Assembly: GCA_029964075.1 (NCBI GenBank)
Contig: CM057150.1
Coordinates: 2,790,001 to 2,854,000 of the forward strand
Length of the DNA stretch: 64,000 nucleotides
Source: Patiria pectinifera
Lineage: Eukaryota > Echinodermata > Asteroidea > Valvatida > Asterinidae
Reading direction: 5' to 3'
Shown here piece by piece: positions 61,501 through 64,000 of this stretch. Position numbers and translations under genes: made by a program. Position 1 is the stretch's first letter, and each line of letters starts with the position of its first letter. A model generated the notes under the pieces. That model had not been told where the DNA came from, ran no database searches, and saw only the letters and a list, made by a program, of their open reading frames with translations.

Positions 61501-62237
61501 AAAAAACCGACTGGTTCTTTTCAGAACGACACATCTTCTCAAAAGAGATTCTTCCACATGGTGTGACCACAAACCCTCACTAGATATAAACTTTGCTCGG
61601 CATTACTAATGATTTTCGGATCACTTTTATTAGGAACAGCTGTGTGCATGCAACTGATAATCAGTGAAAATCACTACTTGTATATTTCCAGTCAGCATTA
61701 TTGACTAGAGAATCAATACTTATCAATACAAATCAATCCTTCTTTATCACCTAAAATCATAGAGTGGCCTTGACTAAATGTCGGCTCAGAATTGGCTCAA
61801 GAACTCAGTGTCCTCAAAAAATTATCATGGTCAACATTATCAAAAGCAGTTATCCAGTGGCGATTTGCTTTCTTCGCCCTTTAAAATTGGGCTCAAAGTA
61901 TTTGCCCGAATACCGAGTTAATGATATATTGATCAACAATATAAAACATGAACAAAACTCAGCGATGCCTAAATGTAAACATTCCCTACCAGTTAAGCTA
62001 TTATGATGGCGCCAAAATATTGATAACCATGCAATCAAATTGGATTCAGCCAAACAACATCAGACATGATTGTGCACAGCCATGCATGAATCTGATCGAG
62101 ATCACCTACATATTTGTTATAATGTAGAAATGGATGTCGATGCTGGCAAAAATGACGATGAACCCCCACCGGCCTACGATTTTGAGTCATCTCACACATC
62201 CCAGCAGGCTATCAATGAAAACGAAGAACAAGTCTAG
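46512..62237 (+). CDS. IgPY-4: receptor with duplicated ectodomain block (4 Ig, 2 FN3, 2 Cys modules), TM and two PPxY
   Basis: Fifteen exons join into a closed frame of 947 aa: signal (46512-46590); block 1: 47074-47382 Ig-a, 48197-48523 Ig-b, 50421-50714 FN3, 51505-51525, 52235-52486 Cys module; block 2: 52743-53039 Ig-a, 54446-54772 Ig-b, 55280-55567 FN3, 56418-56438, 57244-57501 Cys module; then TM 58051-58218 and tail exons 59381-59414, 61064-61122, 62128-62237. Only 256 bases separate block 1 from block 2, with no TM, tail or signal exon between, so I read one gene and not two. The start at 46512 (AAAATGG) is preferred over the in-frame ATG at 46500. Every block exon is phase 1-1. The product should be a membrane receptor with an ectodomain twice as long as IgPY-3. 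Confidence 0.84.
47074..47382 (+). CDS. IgPY-4 exon 2, Ig-a, block 1
   Basis: 309 nt, phase 1-1. WTLSVTRSSWDTVLEGSNV, FTCTIG, SVWIEWRH, SYRCAGSTSW. Confidence 0.88.
47663..47996. mobile_element. MITE with 15-bp TIRs
   Basis: TCGGTCTCTGGTCAG at 47663-47677 is exactly inverted at 47982-47996. Interior is T- and A-run rich. In the IgPY-4 intron between Ig-a and Ig-b. Confidence 0.7.
48197..48523 (+). CDS. IgPY-4 exon 3, Ig-b, block 1
   Basis: 327 nt, phase 1-1, open throughout. KDRTWIGANDYHNATLEC, ATVTWYGPNG, TDYGMYRCRAANG, ELKETG. Easily missed because there is no early ATG in frame. Confidence 0.87.
50421..50714 (+). CDS. IgPY-4 exon 4, FN3, block 1
   Basis: 294 nt, phase 1-1. PPEAPKNLAVSN, FNWEPGYDGGEELESYYM, LQPDILYQIAVYARNKLG, VRTA. 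Confidence 0.9.
51505..51525 (+). CDS. IgPY-4 exon 5, 21-nt exon, block 1
   Basis: ATGATACAG acceptor, GTAAGT donor, phase 1-1; adds (P)LEPGQL. Confidence 0.76.
51765..51930. repeat. Duplicated segment and hairpin
   Basis: TGTCAGTTCGTGAAAAC occurs at about 51766 and 51834. The second copy runs into GAGTGCGCGCACGC ... GTGTGCGCGCACTC, a foldback with a further AAAATTGACG/CGTCAATTTT pair outside. Confidence 0.7.
52235..52486 (+). CDS. IgPY-4 exon 6, Cys module, block 1
   Basis: 252 nt, phase 1-1. ISVLYIKSNGRIVVTGMP, KGTCLRLAG, NIQHDGEF, YYCRDGRC. Only three Cys: the one before IQHD is Asn and the one before xYC is Ser. Confidence 0.85.
52743..53039 (+). CDS. IgPY-4 exon 7, Ig-a, block 2
   Basis: 297 nt, phase 1-1. 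WLSVTKNPLAPVPERGDV, LTCFLN, SGWIEWQYT, AGWYRCAGRAYW. The acceptor (CGTGCAG) is preceded by an open frame that mimics a short leader. Confidence 0.87.
53995..54300 (+). repeat. tRNA-derived SINE, complete-looking
   Basis: GTGGACTAGTGGTTAGGG A box and GGGGTTCGAATCC B box, body with GGCAAGCCACTTCACCC, GAGTATAAATGGGTACC and GCATCCCATCCAGGGG, ending in a TTTACTTTACTTTACTTA tail. Intron of IgPY-4 just before exon 8. Confidence 0.75.
54446..54772 (+). CDS. IgPY-4 exon 8, Ig-b, block 2
   Basis: 327 nt, phase 1-1. KERTWIGANDNYTATLEC, VTWYGPNDTIITND, IDYGMYRCRATSN, LLKETG. Nearest to IgPY-3 Ig-b by eye. Confidence 0.9.
55280..55567 (+). CDS. IgPY-4 exon 9, FN3, block 2
   Basis: 288 nt, phase 1-1. KPERPNGLHLDHV, FQWESGYDGGEKLRRHYV, LKTDTVYQIAVYATNKHG, VRTK. 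Pro of WxPG is Ser here. Confidence 0.9.
56418..56438 (+). CDS. IgPY-4 exon 10, 21-nt exon, block 2
   Basis: GACTTTGCAG acceptor, GTAAGT donor, phase 1-1; adds (L)TSPYFM. Confidence 0.76.
57244..57501 (+). CDS. IgPY-4 exon 11, Cys module, block 2
   Basis: 258 nt, phase 1-1. IEVIYVQPRGKFVITGIP, AGTCLRLVG, WEWVSLRPDLACIQHDGEF, HCRYCRDDVC; five Cys. Confidence 0.9.
58051..58218 (+). CDS. IgPY-4 exon 12, stalk and transmembrane helix
   Basis: 168 nt, phase 1-1. TITTPRPPIPTG stalk; VVIVAMGVSVGIILLIIAIV TM; then AMCYHRKCFNCAKTSHH. Confidence 0.88.
58219..58680 (+). other. Intronic Thr/Pro/Ser-rich ORF ending in foldback-family sequence
   Basis: A 155-codon frame (58289-58756) in the intron after the TM exon; its later part contains GGACAGAGCACACTGTCC and a CCACATGG end shared with the foldback elements. 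Most likely a decayed mobile element tail, not a receptor exon. Confidence 0.45.
59125..59215 (+). repeat. tRNA-like SINE head
   Basis: GGTGGTCGAGTGGTGAGACG A box and GTGGGTTGCATCCC degenerate B box. Confidence 0.5.
59381..59414 (+). CDS. IgPY-4 exon 13, short cytoplasmic exon
   Basis: 34 nt, phase 1-2, EFMRNGPQTN, acceptor TATATCACAG, donor GTAAGT. Confidence 0.72.
61064..61122 (+). CDS. IgPY-4 exon 14, first PPxY motif
   Basis: 59 nt, phase 2-1, TVEVYTPSYDAPPSYVQAV. Acceptor CTATTCAG, donor GTAAGG. Confidence 0.83.
61455..61570. repeat. Foldback element, copy 4
   Basis: CTTTTGAGAAGATGTGTCG ... TTCTGAAAT and CTTTTCAGAACGACACATCT ... CTCAAAAGAG are inverted. IgPY-4 intron before the terminal exon. 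Confidence 0.7.
62128..62237 (+). CDS. IgPY-4 exon 15, second PPxY motif and stop
   Basis: After TATAATGTAG. MDVDAGKNDDEPPPAYDFE, then SSHTSQQAINENEEQV and TAG at 62235-62237. Confidence 0.85.
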
Positions 62238-64000
62238 ATGTCTATTGGACCGTGCATGCATCCACCAAGGCAGGCACATGATGACGTAATGCAGGCGTGA
62301 TCCTCACAATCATCAGAACTATAAAATGTTGTGGTAATTGTGTCCTTTATTTCCACTAAAATTATATTTCTCCGGGATTTTTTTTAGAATGATATTCAAT
62401 AGTTATAATTCCTGAGTGCATGACTATCTCAAAACATCACCATAAGAAACCATTTTTTCTCAAACATAATTTTGCTTAGTTCAAGAAATATAAAAAAGAC
62501 CAAGGTTTCTTGGTATGGCATGGTACTAGTGTCATTTCTGCAAAATTAAACAACCTCTAAAATTAAATTGAATTTGAAGTTTAATTTGATTTAATTATCT
62601 TAAAATTAGGGTAAGAGAGTGTAAGAATTTATGATAAATTTAGAAGCTTGACTTTGACAAATTAGTTTCGTGGTTTCCTTCAAAAGGCAAATGTGCATTG
62701 TCAAATGTAAATCGGTGTCAAAAATTAGATGTGCATTACATGTATATAAAAGTAATACATGTTGAATAATTGTTTATCTCATTTATCACATAAACACCAC
62801 AAAAAAGTGTACACTCACTGGAGGATTCATAATATTATATCTGATCGTCTTATGATAACGCCATTTGTACAGACCTTTAGGGAATGTTGTTAGCTACCAC
62901 CGGTACTGTTTGGAACTACCAGAGACTGTACATCGTCCAACACTGACAACGATTTATCATAAATGATGCAGTTGAAAAGTTAGACATTTAAAGATATTTA
63001 CATTTATATTTGAATTTAAGAATGTTCATGTCAGTAACTTTGTTTCATACTGTGTAATTTTACATAGGTAAACTTTTCTAATGATGTCTTAGTGTGGTTT
63101 GTTTATAGATCGCAACTATTCATGTGTTTTGGCAAGTTTTTCTTGGAAGTCATTTGCTAAGAGAATACTATGGTGAATGATTTTGTAATGAAAGCATATA
63201 TTAGCTTATCGAATTATATTGTTTTGATGAGCAGGTTAAAATGCAAAAGAGCTTACGGGCTACATGTAAATCGCATGTTTGTATATTAGCAAGAAATATA
63301 TTTTGCAATTTGTTTTCTCATAAAGTTAAATTTTGTTTATATTAGCAGCTCTAATAACCACTTTATGGTTATTATGTGAGGATATTAAAGTGTTGAGACG
63401 ATCATCACTTTCACAAGAGTATTGTAAGTTAATGTATGCATAGAGTACACGGGTGTGGTTGAGTGGGTTTTATTTTACTGTTCCTTGGATATGACGCAAA
63501 ATGGCCGCTCTCACTTGACTCCAGTGACCAGCGAACTATGACTGCGACTTATTTGAATTTGAAGGCGTATAAGTCATGTATATTGTAGTGGCTATCCTTA
63601 CATAAACCACTTAGATTTATAATTACTACAACTATAAACAAAAACATATAATTACTACAATTACAAAAAAATAGAAATTGGGATCGTCTTTAAATTAATG
63701 TCAGTATCTTTGTTTCCAACTGTGTAATTGTACAGAGCTAGACTTTTCTAATTGTCTCTTAATGTTTTGTGTGTATAAATAGTTGTTCTAAGTTACAAGA
63801 TTTTACTTAAAGTCATTTGATTAAGAGAATGCTTAAGAGAGCAGGTTTAAATGCGAAGTGCATTTATATAGATATTTGTTTTCCATTACGCAAACATATT
63901 TCTGGCAACATCTTTAAAAGTAATTAATTATTTATCAAAAGAGATTAAGGGCTATAATCGCATGTTGGCTACAAAGAAGAATTGTATTCGGGCAACTGAA
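62238..64000. other. 3' UTR and downstream AT-rich region
   Basis: No exon seen. A diverged direct repeat (TCAGTA.CTTTGTTTC ... CTGTGTAATT.TACA) occurs at about 63031-63110 and 63700-63780. Confidence 0.5.

Overview
This is eukaryotic, intron-rich animal DNA. Short coding exons with GT/AG borders sit in long AT-rich introns packed with small repeats. The Ig, fibronectin III and discoidin modules, tRNA-derived SINEs, palindromic MITE-like elements and a Penelope-type GIY-YIG fragment suggest a marine invertebrate, possibly a deuterostome such as an echinoderm or hemichordate. The species cannot be fixed from the sequence alone. Almost no gene here is visible as one long ORF, so I rebuilt the genes exon by exon from splice sites, reading phase and paralogue comparison.

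Layout. (1) 1-3.6 kb: a partial minus-strand gene (signal peptide, new 50-codon exon, start of a discoidin/F5/8C domain) running off the left edge. (2) 3.7-10.8 kb: no gene seen, only repeats and a Penelope-like fragment. (3) 10.8-62.2 kb: a local family of four related type I membrane receptor genes, here called IgPY-1 to IgPY-4. IgPY-1 (+, 10818-18888) has three Ig domains. IgPY-2 (+, 23017-30482) has decayed ectodomain exons but intact membrane and tail exons. IgPY-3 (-, 43036-32703) is the simplest complete member. IgPY-4 (+, 46512-62237) carries the whole ectodomain block twice. IgPY-3 and IgPY-4 are divergent neighbours; IgPY-2 and IgPY-3 converge. (4) 62.2-64 kb: trailing AT-rich sequence.

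Common plan of the receptors: signal-peptide exon; Ig; Ig; FN3 with a W-x-PGYDGGE motif; an exon of exactly 21 nt; a Cys-containing module of about 84 residues that I do not recognise; a stalk plus transmembrane exon; then a small 34-46 nt exon and two last exons that each encode one PPxY motif. Every ectodomain exon is phase 1-1, so exons can be skipped or duplicated without breaking frame. The reconstructed reading frames close exactly: 680 aa (IgPY-1), 550 aa (IgPY-3) and 947 aa (IgPY-4). For IgPY-2, joining its signal exon directly to its TM and tail exons also gives a closed frame of 143 aa.

Interpretation (inference): a clustered family of adhesion or recognition receptors whose tails could recruit WW-domain proteins such as NEDD4-type ligases. 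The Cys module, the 21-nt exon and the possible ectodomain-less IgPY-2 product are the most novel observations. No expression or database evidence was available; exon borders are from sequence inspection only.
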